Shown piece by piece: positions 51,301 through 64,000 of a stretch of 64,000 bases of DNA. The translations under genes were made by a program, and so were the position numbers. The notes beneath the pieces were generated by a model, which saw only the letters and a list, made by a program, of their open reading frames with translations, did not search any database and had not been told where the DNA came from. The number at the start of each line of letters is the position of its first letter. The stretch's first letter is position 1. The stretch covers positions 1,922,001 through 1,986,000 of the forward strand of contig CASHTG010000015.1 in assembly GCA_949357655.1 (NCBI GenBank), written 5' to 3'. Source of the stretch: Parascedosporium putredinis (Eukaryota > Ascomycota > Sordariomycetes > Microascales > Microascaceae).

Positions 51301-54300
51301 GCGAATACGGCCCTCCCACTGAAATGGATGAAGTGGGGAAGCGTAGAAGAGAGGCTTCTACTGGTGGCAATTTTGAGAATTATGAGGCGAAACAAAACAG
51401 CAGAGGGCCTGGTTTTACGCGAGCGCCTTCCTGCAACCAAGAAACCATTTTAAGCTGAGGAGATGATTGATGGATGCAGAGCTTAACCGATGGCTCTTTC
51501 TACAAGTAGGACTGGTCGCAACAGTCCCGAGACCCTCAACTTCAGTTAATGATGGATATCGGCTTTGTCGGCTGGCACGGAGCGGCCCCAATCATACAAG
51601 TACGTCCCAAGAGCTAGAGCGAGCGGGCTCTTCCTGCCCCCCGTTACTCCAAGACGACCTCCACACTCCACTTCGGTGACCCAATGCACCCTTTTTCCAT
51701 TCTAGTCTTCTTCCAGGCGAGACTCATTGGCAAGATTGGACCAGGGATCCTCGTGGGCATGCCAGGCTTATTTTTTTCCTCAATGCCCATGTACCCTCCT
51801 TAGCCCTCGCCGGTGGCTGTCGCATCCTCTCCCTTTTCGACCCTTTTCGAATACCGGTTGGTTGACCAAGGTTTCGGAACCCCGAGTTTTGTATTGCCTG
51901 GAGCTGATGCGATGCTCCCCGTGCTTATCCTCAGCAGGAGACAAGCCATGCAAGCTTGGTCTTGTAGAAGCATTGACGAAGCCCTCTGTCGGCTTCCTGT
52001 CCATTCATCAATTCCTCCCTCCCTTTGTCCCCCCTTTCATGTCATCTTGTCTACCAACGTTGAAGCCAAATAAATTGGAGGCGCATCTAAGTGGAGAGGG
52101 TGGGGTTTTGTTAGGATCTAAACTCAGTCAGCCTCCACACATTTGGCCGCCCTTGAAGTGTGATGCCCTGGAAAAAGAAACCTGCCGTATCGGGAAAGTC
52201 AGTGCCGATGCATTAATGAATGAGAAGCAAAGAATGGCTGGAGACGACGGAGACGTGGCAAGCAGGACTTTGGAGGTTCGCTTTAATATATTGGGATCCA
52301 GAGATGGAACAGGCCTCTTCAACCTCTTTGGCTCGACGACTGGCCAACGAATTCTGGTACGAAAGTGGGGTTTTTTCGGACTGGTTGTTCGCTGCTTGCA
52401 TGTTGCATGTGCTCCTGGAAGGTTCCAACCAAACACTCGTTCTATTTGGCTCTGGGCGTCGACCAAACTCTGCAGGTTTTCTTTTTCAAGCATCACGGAT
52501 GGGTTTGTACCTTCTTCAGCCTGCTGCTGCGCGCATACCGTGGACCTATAGTACAAGGCTATAATCCTCTGTGATGCGGCATCTCAGACATGGGGCTTCT
52601 TATTTTTATCCCATACCTCGTTCATGTGATGGACAACGGACCGAGTAGGGAAGCCAACCAATGCTCAGTAACAATGGCTGAGGACGCCGGTGAAGACATG
52701 GTGTCGAGCTACCCATGGATTATAGCCATGGATGGTTTGGTTGTGTGGTTTCTCATCTAAAAGGGATATAGCCCTTAATACACAAGATACCCCCTTCTGC
52801 GACCTTCCCCAAGCCTGGCCAACTGACCCTCACTCTCTCTGTCGTCGGTCTTGGCAACGGGTTTTGCTTTTTGCCATTGAGTACCGGATCCAAGGCAATC
52901 CGCTTTCCAAACGCTCGCTCTCAAGTCATTCCCCTCGAAACGACTTGAGGGCACCAGTCAGCCAACCGTTGTAGCCTTTGCCTGCCCTGATATATGCAGT
53001 ATCACAGTTCTTGATGGGTGCCCGCCCATCCCACATTATACATATATATCTCCTCAATGTTGAAGTGCATGACCCATTCGTGAGACTTACGAGGCTAATT
53101 TGCAATCTCAATGATTGAATTGGGGTCAGGCAGCAAATTCCAAGACGGCCAGCTTCATGTCGAAGCCCAGTGCTCCCTAGCTTAAGACCGGTATCAATTG
53201 TACCTTGTACTCCCGTGGACTCATTGGGCCAGCCCGTTGAACCCCATTGTGCCATAATACCCACATTGCTGCTATCAACCGCCCCAAATCAGCCACAAAT
53301 CACCGGTTGTCTCAAAAGGCTCTCTCACCACCGATCATTCTTCCGCCACCAAGCTCCATCCAAAGGGGTCATTTTATATGAATGTTTATCTCTGCAACGA
53401 AGGCTTGCCTCCTTCGTCCTCCTTTCGAAAATAACGGCCCCAGCTCGCCTCGACTCTTTGGAAGGCCGTGGGTCGACCGCATGGCGTTCGCATGGGTCAT
53501 GCAATAGCCCATACTAAATATTACTTGGAGACCACCGTTCTGGGTTAGGTGTTTCCGTCACCCAGGTGTCGGTCTCTTGGACGTGCGAGCGAGCAAGCTT
53601 TCCAGTCTCGTACAACACACAGACCCTTTTTTCTTTTCGAGAGAGAGTGTGAGAAAGCGAGAGACATCCATTTCAATGACAACCCATGTCAGGCTACTAC
53701 TTGTCCGGAACATGGATTGAGCGCTTGTCGGATGGACCTCCCAATATGCAAGGGGACTAAAACAACACGGACGAGAGGAACCCCGGTGGAGGAGAAGGGG
53801 TGGGCGAACTTGCTTTTCTGCTCTCGTGCCTGGCCTTGTGTCCTTGCTCCATTTCCGTGCCCTTGTCGGAAAAGGGGGATCGAACGGGCTGATCTGCTGT
53901 TGGGGCCTCGGGAATAAAATAGGCAGGTGCGGACCACTTTGATAGACAATAGGGATCAAGGCATTGAACCGAAGACAATCAGAACGTGTGATGGATAACT
54001 CAACTTTGCTTGGTCGACTTTCCGTCGTTGGTTGGCGTCACAGAACCCTCAATCAATTTGATTGATACCGCTTGATTCCCGTTCGGCGGATGCCACCGCC
54101 CCCGCCCCCTTTTTCCCCTTCAGAGTCGCAAAGAAGAGGTGGGGGAAGGTGGGGATCAAGGAATAATAAAAGTGCCCCAACTTGGGATTGCAGAGAGGAG
54201 CCTTCCCAGCTTCTCGAAGTATTCTGCAAAACTATTTGCAATGGGCCACTCTAGTTTTATTGACGCAACTCACATTGACGTCTTTCGGCCCTGGCCTGGC

Positions 54301-57300
54301 TAATCTTTATGGAGCCCACGGGGGCTGACGGTGGATCGCCAATTGGGTTCAGTGTCAATAGACCGACTTCTTTCGACTCTCCTACACTACACTTTTCCTC
54401 ATGGCCTCGATTCGTCGCCATCTTTACACGCAGTTGGTTATCGTTAATGACGGCGTCTTGGAATCTACTCGCTAGAGGTAGGAGACACGACATGGAGGCG
54501 GTGCCCGCCCCAGAACTGCGGAAGGTATCAATCCCTGTCCCGCTGGCTGGCCACTTCCCCACGCCCCTCCCCTCCTTCCGAATCAACCCAACACCTTTTG
54601 AGGAGGGACGCACACACGCACACGCTCACACACACACACACACACACACACGCACCCCCTTGCTCCTTGCTCCGTGCCCAGCCCATCCATTGATATCCAT
54701 GTCCGAGGTCTTCAATGGCCCTGTCGACATGGATGAAAATGGTCCCTTTCTCTCATGATAGACAGCATCCCTTTAAATAGATAGATCAGAATGCAACTCT
54801 ACAAAGTGGAGGGGAATAATACCATGCCCAATACCTGTAACAGGAAACGTCGTGTACTATCTATTATTCAGTATCCTGAGTCGTTCTAAACGACGCGCGC
54901 CCCTCTCTCTTCCACCCCCTTGTTCCCTTGTCCATCGTCCAACGACGAAAGCTCGCATTCTCGCATTCTTTACCCCCGAGAGGTGTGCCGAGTACGTCCA
55001 TAATACCGATGGAGCCGGAATAGTGTTCGAGTGTACCTGGCACTGAGCGTCTTTGTAGCCCGGTGTATACGCTACGCTACTCGCTGCGCTCAGGTCTGCT
55101 CAGGTCTGCTCAGGTATACCCTCAGAACTTCCCACTTTCGTTGTCCCCCTTCCTTTCTTGGGGCATACACTACAGACAAGACGGAGGCAGGCGCAACTAG
55201 ACCCTGAAGCGCATGACGCTAAACATTAAATACGTCCCCTCTATCAATTGGTGCCGGTTCTCGATCTATCTTTTCGCATGTTTCATGATTCGTCCTCGAA
55301 GCCCTTTGTCGCCGTGCATGCTCCCTTGTCATTCTCTTCCAAGTTCCCTTTCCTGGGCTTTTTGTGCAAGGCCGGGAGCTGGTGAATCCCTCCTCTAGTA
55401 CAGATACCGTGCACTTCTTCCCGGTGCATAGCCAACCCATCTCGAGGGAAATTGTCCATCAGCTCCCTTTTATTTTGTCTCTCTTGTCATCTATGCGCTG
55501 ACGCTCTTTTTGACCGAGTCCCTCTTGCATCCGCCACCGTCCGGGCCTGCCTCCACTCTTGTCTCCTTCTTCCTCCTCCTGACCCACTCCCTCCCTCCTG
55601 CCAATTTCCTTAATATATACATTCCCCTTGACTCCAGGCTGTTACTCGAGTTCTTCCCTTTTGTTCGACTTGGCTGATCGCTCGACTGGCCGTTTTTCCC
55701 CTCCCTGCCAGCAGTGCCAGCAGCCTCGCCGCCGGGTCAGCAGGTAGAATCGCCGTCAAAAGGCCAACAACTCCACCTCGCCCTCCTCTCCACCACCTTT
55801 CCCCCTTGACGGTCCCGGACACTCACCACCCGGACGTTGTGCTCTACAAGCCGCCTAGAACCCAATCCTCCTCTTCGCACGACCTGCGCGACCTGCGAGA
55901 CGGGCGACATCTTGATTCTATCCTTGCAGGCCACACCAATTATTATTTTCTCGCCTCGACGCAGATCCCGAGAAATAAGGGGAGCGGGAAACCAGGGTTT
56001 ATAAGTGGAGGATCGGCTCGGCTTGCCACAGAGGCTTCGTCCCGTCTATGCAAACCATGCTTCCATGGCTTCTACTCAACGTCTTTTAATCTTATAACTA
56101 GTCCCCCTTTCTCGCGTCCTGTCTTGCGACCTTGTAGCGCGCCCTTCCTCGCTCACAGAACGACACACTTGCGAGACGATTTTTGAGACCTCTTTATCGT
56201 CGCTTGGCTATTCTCACCACGCCCATGAAAGTCAGCCTGTGGAAGTCGGCCTCTGGGCCCGGCCGCCCAAAGACAGGCCAGTCCATCCGTGGCAAGATAT
56301 CCGGCCCGATTCCCATACCGAACCCCGTCGACGACGAATTTCCAATTCGCCCTCCCGCCCCGTTATCGCCGCCGGTGCCCCGTCCCGGAGACTGCCAACC
56401 CCCGGCGCAGTTACCTCCACCGCCTACCCCTCCACAGGCCTATTCTCACAGCGACTCAACCACCTCCTTACACCAGGGCCCACTAATTTCTGCCCCCAAA
56501 CTCCCCGCCGCACCTGAGCACGCTGCCGGCCCCAATAATAGCCCGCCGTCATCTTCGAGACGCGATACCTCGGCGGAGCCGAGTTCAGGGCCGACGTGCG
56601 CCGAAATTCGCCGCAGAGGAGCGCAAACCAATCCGCGCAAATGCGCTACTCCACTTTTAGTGCTTCGTCGCAGAGGACTGGGCACACGAGCAACAAAGAC
56701 ATGCCTCAGCGCAAGAAGTCGACAATACGAGGTGCGCTTAGCAAACTGTTTGGCCGTAAAAGAAGACCGGGAGCCAAGCCTCGGCCGAGGCGGATGGAGC
56801 CGGCATCAGCTCCACGCAACATAGAAGCGTAAGACACACCCTCCCCGTTGCCAATGATGCGCCAAGGCGCACAAGATCTCATCTTGGTGAAGTGCTTGAT
56901 AATGGCGCAAGGGGATACCGCGATACTAATGTTCAACGACAGGATCCCTCGGCGCTGAACCGTGTAGCCAAAGATGACGAACCGAAGCGCTCGGCCTCTT
57001 TGCCGATTACCGAATACGACCGGGCCTTGCGATCCCATTCCGTTGGGATTGATGACATCACAGCTATTGAGAGTGCGCGCAATTCTCTTCACGTTGACTA
57101 CAACTTTACGAGACGGAGGGCAGCCACCACAAACAGCCAGCTGTACGCCCCGCAGCGAAGCCGGGAGACCGAGTTAGCTGGTCTATCCCCTCGGCCTGCC
57201 AGCACACACGGCCGCAGCACACGAGCTCCGGGTGATGTGGATGATCCCGAGGAGATTGGTCGCGCCATTACCAGTGATATGGTGGGCTTCCGCCGGCGCT

Positions 57301-60300
57301 CAAGGAGCTTGTCTGGCCTTCACGACATCGAAGTGTCTCAAATGGCCGAGGGCCGTCGGCGCAGTGACGAAATTCGGTACTGGAGGGAAAGCTACGACCC
57401 TGGCTTCATGTCGCCCCTCTCGTCCAATGCGCCCGAGGGAGATGACACGGGCGTGGTCTCGGTGGATCTCCTGGCGAGGCCAACTTACCAGCTGGGCCTC
57501 CCGTGGAGCCTTTTCATTTTGGGACGCTGGACAAGATGAACGAGATGGCCGGCATGAAGATTACCCACGCCGCCACCCTCGAGGGTCGTATCGGCGGTCT
57601 AGAGACACGGATGTACAGAATGGAGAAGGCGGTCGCGAAGCTCTACCAGCCTCCCCACGGCGCGGAACCGGTTTCCGACCTTGGAGAGATGCCCCGGGAT
57701 GCGTCGGATGTGTCGGCCACTTACACAGGGACGACGGCCCCATTTGCGTCATCTTTATATCAAACGACATCGCATGAAGAATCGTACGACAATCTGGCCT
57801 CATCTATCGACTCCCGCTCGTCCGTGGATGAACCGGTGGGGTTTTCCGGGTCTCTCCACCCCCTGTCAGCGTGCAGCAGCAGGCGGGGGCGAGATCGGCG
57901 TCCAACTCTACGGTCCGGGAAGCCATATCGTCGGGTCGCACGGCGCGGAACTCAACGGTAACCCCACGGCCGACCAATATGCAACACTCCTGGCAATTGT
58001 CGAGTCGGAGCGTTCCACGCGCAAAGCTCTGGAGGTTCGGGTCAAGAAGCTCTCACGAACCCTCCACATCATGGCAGCGCAGTCGGGTATCCATATCGAG
58101 TTTGATGAACCGATGACGTCTCGATCGCTTGGTGGCCAGTCAGCGTTTGACGATGACTCGAGTGAGGAAGATGATGGCGAGCAAGTCAGCGGTCCTAGGA
58201 GTCGAACGGTGTCGCCTAAGAGATGGTCAGCTAGACCGCAAGACTCGGGTATCGTGGCGGGACACGGGGACACGGATGAGGAGACGCAATCCGAAATATA
58301 CGAGACTCCCGCGGAGGACAAGGCTCTCGGGTTCGGGGCGTTTGGGGAAGAGTTGCGGGATGATGAGGGCGAGGGAAACCGGAAGAAAGCGGCAAGAACT
58401 CTTTCGTTAAGCCAACTTACCGTTAACCGAAACCAACGCAACGCCCCACTACCTGTATAGCAGCCTCTTGAAGGGGCCCTCGATCCTGGGTAATATCTTT
58501 TACTTCCGATTCTCCTCTTGCGAGGACTGGCCTAGTCGTACCGCCATACCACGTCCGAGAAATGGCAGCTTCCTCGCCAGATGCTGAAGCTGGGTGTTCC
58601 TCATTCCATTTTTTTTTTTTTAATTTCCCCCTCCCCCAACTGCCCGGCTCCGGGACCTTGACGAGAGGTTTTAGGTCGCCTTGTTCATTTGCTTTTTCCA
58701 TCGCACTTGCTTGTTGCCCTATGGCTTTTTGCCATCACCATCATGTTTTTCTCGCAGCATTCGATCCAGCATGGAGACCTAGTGGGTTGGTTTTCTTTCT
58801 TTTTATCATTCTCTCTTTCTCTCTTTACGTTCGCATCCGAACATGGCTACTTTCCTTGGTAACATCTTGTGTACTTGTTGGGGGCTGCTCTTGCATTTTC
58901 CTAGCTGGGAGCTGTTTGGAATTGGGTTTAATGGTTTATGCACAGCGTGGTTGGTCGTGGTTGGAATTTACAGGAGGTGTCGGTCATGGTCAATACCCCT
59001 TGAACCAGTTTTTGAAGCGCCTCATGATTATTACAGTATTCTCTCGGAGCGGTCTGGTTGTGTAGGATTAAAGTAGCTTTGGAACGAAACCAATATCGTC
59101 AATGGATCAATCTTTTGAACAATGCAGAACTCGGGAGTTGACCAAGAAAGGTTGAGGTTCCCCAGAAAAGGACCTCCCGCCTTTCTATTAAATGTACAGG
59201 TATCAATGAGTGCAACTTTGTATACTCGTCTTTTGGGGTCAGTCACGCACGTAAATCAGGAAAGCTATCAATAGAATGGATAGATCAATCACACTGCGAT
59301 GGGGGACGGGACAAGGGCCAGCCACGGGTCAATGGTGCGTGCGGGGGACACGTGGGGCTGGGTGAGGCTTGGTTCAGCTACGTCATTCTTTCAAGTGAGG
59401 GGAGGGGAAAACTGGACTCGACCTGGGGCGGGAAAGGTGAGGCCGAAATCGCAACTCTGAGGTTTCAGCTGGGCTTGCAGGTTAGTGTTGAAGAAGGAAG
59501 CCAACTTTGAAGGCTCAGGAAATACACAAAGAGGGAGTTTTTTTAATAAGAAAAGAAAAACCCTAGGTCGAGAAAAGAGTGTCTACACGTATTGCGTTGC
59601 GTGGATAGGGAAAGGGGGGCCGAGGAGGTGATTGACGGTCATCTGCGAAGACGTGTGCAAACTAGCGCACTCATTTCTCGGGGTCACGCCCGCGTCTTTC
59701 TGGTGGTGTGCGCACCGCGTGGGTGTAGCGAGCGCTGAGGGCTTCGTGACCCTCCACCGGGTAGACTTGTGGAGTGAACATTTGTCGCATGGACAGGCAG
59801 ATCAAAAAATGGTCCCATTTCATCGTCTTCTTGCGCACCACTAATGCCCCTTTTTGTGGGCAAAAGTGGTGGTATTTTTGTCTTTGTTCTATTTCCCGTA
59901 TGAGTCGTGAAAATGGCTTCCTCTTGAAAAAGGAAAAAGGAAAACAAAGAAAACGAAAAGGAGCACGAAAAAGAAAGGAGCGAGCAGTCTTCCGGGAAGT
60001 TGGTGATTGGCGACGGTCGACGCATGCTGGGGGTTCAGGAGGCAGCATCAAGAAATGCACATCCTGGATGGATAGCCAGCGGGTGTAAGGCTGAGATGCT
60101 TGTGCCATGCCAAGTCGCTGGTTGGGCGGTAGACGCCACCTCCGGGGGCTTGTTTGTGTATCAATCATGATCAATGTGGGTACACCGGTGGTTTCGTGTC
60201 TTCGTGTTGACGCGAAGAAGTACAGTCAAGAGCGCGAGCCCGCTATCATGATAGGGCTGCCCGGCATTTGCAAGTCATAATCGACCCATGTCGGGTACTG

Positions 60301-63300
60301 GGTGTATAGTGGATTGTGGATGGATTCAAAAGGCAATAGATTTGAGACTTTTGGCAAGCCGTCGCTGAGCGGGTGAGAACCAGACGCTGTCGTCACAGTT
60401 TAGTCATTTGATTGATGAACCGCTGATACTCAATCCAGACACAAATCAACGGATTGCCAGGGAGATCCATAGTCTCGCCTGTTTTCGCCCTCAAGGCCGC
60501 AGCAGAAGCAGTCCACGCCTCTCTACTCCAGGGTGGTCGGAACCTCCCTGCGCCAGCAACTCACGCGACTTCTCTGTATCTAGTACTAGCGCCCCTGCAT
60601 GTCACCCTCTGGCCGAAAACGAAAAAAAAAATAGAATCATAGATTAGTTGGACGACCTGTTGGCAAGCCTGGTTGGGTATTGAGCTCTCGATTTGGACGG
60701 GAATTCAGGGTGTGGCCTGGCCAAGCTGAGAGCAAGCCATCCGCACTGAGTCGTAAATTGATCCATTTCATCAGATGGTCTCGCGTTCTTCATGGTGCGG
60801 AGGCCCAGCAAGGCAGTGAAAGCCAGGTAGACAGCGCAGGCCTGAAGCCATCCATTCATAATAGATCCATCAAAGATGGACTCGATCTCTCGACTAAGCC
60901 AATGTGGCATGGATGTGACTTGATTGCAAACATTGATGGCTCTCGGTCTCTCCTTGGGCCGGGGCGACTTGCGGGCTGAGATGGTTGTGTGAGTGGCGGT
61001 TCTTCGTTGCGGATTATGTAGTGCGTTTCTCTTGCATTTGGGCGGCCAACTAAACGCTTGCTACGGCCATCCACCAGGTTCATCCGTGACCTGCCACCTG
61101 CGTGGAGGCATCCATGGATGGATGGGTGCATCAATCGCCTAGATCCCAGACGTACATGGAGACTTTGCTGGTGCTTGGCCAGTCCCCCTCCTCCCACATG
61201 CCCACCGCCGTTCTGTCCAGTGCGCGTAACACACAGCACGTCAGCGTGGCCACGGCGAGGGTCTCGACACTTACCGCATCCGGCCTATCCAATGTGATCA
61301 CTGAGCCTGTTCTGTCGTCGTGTGCATTCCCATCCCCTCCTCTCCGGGCCTACAGCTCAGCACACATCAATCTTCCGAAACATTACAAAGCAGCCATCCA
61401 ATCCCATCCCACCCGCCCACCTTGCTCCTCAACCTTACTTGCTCTCTCTCCAAACATCCTTCGCTTTGCTTTGGTTCATTAAACCTTTTCCTTCTCTCCC
61501 CATATCCGTTATTCTATCCCCCTCATACTCGTCCTCACTTCCCCCTTATCTGCTCTCGGGCGTTATCGATAACACCCCTGCCTGTGGTTGTCACTGTGGG
61601 CGTTTAGCATCTTCTACCGCCCCTCTAGCGGTGGCGCGTTTCAACGCTCCACTAAAAGGAAAGGCGGGGTTTCCGCCATCGGCGTTGGCTCGAAAACGCC
61701 TCCCCAACATTTCTGGATTCCAGTGCTAGAAGCCCACTGTGGGCCGGGAAATCGATAAGTCGCTGGGCGCGCCGAACGTGCCTTCCCCTCCCCTCGCTTG
61801 CATCATCCCACACATACAGCCTGGCCGCGAACGACCCAAAGGCCCCGAGCCCATCGCCCTCCTGACGAAAGACCGGTCAACTTCAGATCGACAGAAACTT
61901 CCTTTCATGACCTGAATTTATCCTCTCGGTATCTCAAATTTGCAGAACGAACCCTTCTTTTATTAAACAGAATTTGCCAAATCACCCCGCAACGCAGATA
62001 CGTGTCGAAACTCCTTTGCCAACCCGCCCCTGCGCAGCATGGATCCGCACTCGAGTGGCCACGGCCAAGGCCGTCGGTTGGTCACGTCAACCACTGCCCC
62101 AGCCTCATCAGCATCACACCGCCGAAATGATGGTTTGTCGTCACCACCACATCCTGAGCACAAAGACTGGAAATTTGATATGCCTGAGCTAACATGGAAC
62201 CCCTTTGCGCAGAGTCATGGGTAGAGCTTGCCTCGCAGCCCTCTTCATCATCGTTATCCTCTATCGGCGGCGATGAGATTGTCACCGTTGGCTTGCACGT
62301 CGCCGGGTCCTACCCGCCCCGCAACCGTCGACGCAGCTATCCCGCGCGTTACTCCTATCCTCATGCGAATCCTCACTTTCAAGCCGGCGGCGCTAGCAGC
62401 CAAGAGGAGTACGAGGCGAGCGAGAGCGAAGAGGATCGAAACCTTGCTAGCTCTACCGAACAGGTCTCCCCTTCCGAACTACCCCCGCCGCCCCGATTCC
62501 AGCTACAGCAGCCTGTTATTTCAGATTCCGAATCGGATGACTCGGACGACGACCACGCAACCGCGATAGGCACCCGAGGCCCCGATAATCACGTATTCCG
62601 GCCCCAGCCCAATGCGTTTTCGAACCCTCCTTCTACCCTCGGCCGGAGAAGACATTCTTCCACAACGACGGTAACCTCCCACCCGCACAGTAGCGTAAAC
62701 CGCCCGCACTTGGCCCAGCGGGCCCAGACCCGCGTGCACCGGGGCCACCATCAACCCGATTTCCTGTCCCAGGCAGACAACGACGCCGCACTCCGTGCCT
62801 CGCTCACAACACTCTTGTCCTGCGCCGCGGCTGCCCGTGGTCTTCCCAAGTACAAGGATGAAGCGGATAAGAGCCGCGGCTCTCCGGGAAGTGCTGGAAC
62901 TGGTGCCGGCGCTGCCACATCTAACCAGCCCCTAGGGTTGAGACTCGTCCCCGAGTCGGAACTTATGAACGAGGGGCAGTCAACAGCTCAACCTGGCAGG
63001 CCTACCCAGCCAGGACACCCACGCTCCGGACCCTCTTCTCCCGCGAGATCGTCGAGCAGGGGAGCGTCTACCCCAGACAAGTCGAAGCGGGGTGCCTCTG
63101 CAATTAGCAGAGGCACCAGGGCGAGCAAGAAGAAGAGAACCGCCGTTGCGGATGACGCCCTTCTTAGCCCGACTTTGATGACTTGGGTCTTCAGTGCCGG
63201 CGTGGTGGTCCTCGTCTCCGTTGTAGGCTTTGGCGCGGGATACGTCATCGGCCGCGAGGCAGGGAAGCAGGAAGTCCTCGCCTCCGCGAGCACGAGCTTC

Positions 63301-64000
63301 AACGCATCCGACACTACGTCCTGCGGGAGGGAGGTTATGCATTCTTCTGGAGGCGGCCTACGACGCCTCAAGTGGGGAGCGGCAGTCGGGAAGACGGTGG
63401 CTGCCTCGTAACGACCTCACTACGCACCCAGGATATCGGCAAACCGTACACACGAGCACACCGGAGCTGCTCCTTTTTAGTTTTTTGTCCATTTCTTTTT
63501 CCTTCATCCGCCCATTTTTTCCGTCCAGCTTTTTCTACTTCCCTATCATTCCCATCCCCTCTGACGCAACAACCGAGAGACCGGGAAATAATTTGAACGA
63601 TTGAAATGGGAGACGTGGGCATTCCGGGAGGCGCAAAAAGGCGTTACATCTTGTTCCTTCTATATTTTTTGGACTTTTAACCCTGTCTCCAAGGAGCAGG
63701 TTTATATATATATATATATATTGGTTCTTTTAGGGGACCAGTAGCGAAGGGGTTTGGGATGAAATCACCACCAGGTGAGAGGATGTAGTAGGAACAATTC
63801 CAGGGCGAGGCGGGGAGACGACTGACGGACTGACGTTAATGGGACATGTCAAGCACTGATGAGAAACGACCGACACGTCACAAGAGGCTCTTTTCAGTTC
63901 GATGAGACCAGATTTGTACGCTTGGAATAATTTGGGCTAGTTTGTTCTGGTCCTTTGCAAGAGGAGGAGGGGATTTACACACGATGAAAAATATGGGATC

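Overview
This is nuclear DNA from a filamentous ascomycete, most likely a Sordariomycete and probably in the Hypocreales. Protein-coding genes are split by GT..AG introns with CTAAC/CTAAT-type branch sites. The stress regulator at 30.1-31.8 kb resembles the Msn2/Seb1 proteins of Trichoderma and its relatives in its N-terminal landmarks and zinc fingers. The order-level assignment is inference from remembered family sequences, not from a search. Intergenic composition looks balanced by eye, with no AT-rich RIP-type blocks.

Layout: seven genes are supported, all on the + strand. (1) 2455-4908, a membrane-anchored type-B carboxylesterase with six exons. (2) 30101-31754, the Msn2/Seb1 C2H2 stress transcription factor, two coding exons, with a leader intron and an upstream ORF. 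(3) 34409-37095, Dph6 diphthine-ammonia ligase fused to RidA-like domains, no introns. (4) 41087-42740, a DUF202 membrane protein with a long disordered N terminus, three exons. (5) 44109-47567, a Hcs1/IGHMBP2-type superfamily 1 helicase, six exons. (6) 56225-58460, a conserved-looking fungal protein of unknown function with a basic cluster and a coiled coil. (7) 62039-63411, a disordered protein with one C-terminal membrane span. Between genes 1 and 2 lies about 24.7 kb in which no gene can be supported. Gaps of about 8.7, 4.0, 3.6 and 2.7 kb also look empty apart from microsatellites.

The most important observation concerns sequence quality. Six of the seven genes cannot be read in one frame, yet nearly every break has the same direction (one base missing), and most sit in G or C runs. 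Adding one base at each such run restores family motifs and gives whole-codon totals: 598 aa carboxylesterase, 530 aa Msn2, about 898 aa Dph6, 703 aa helicase, 746 aa and 457 aa unknowns. The DUF202 gene needs no correction (341 aa). This pattern fits homopolymer under-calling in the assembly far better than pseudogenes. Automatic gene models here would be fragmented.

Functionally the genes do not form a cluster or pathway. They cover stress transcription, translation-factor modification (diphthamide on eEF2), nucleic-acid unwinding, an esterase, and membrane or unknown proteins. I found no secondary-metabolite cluster, intact transposon, tRNA, rRNA or CRISPR array. The best candidates for unreported biology are the leader architecture of msn2 (HSE-like element, TATA, 29-codon uORF, leader intron), the dispersed TACGAAGTA nonamer, and the two unknown proteins at the right end.
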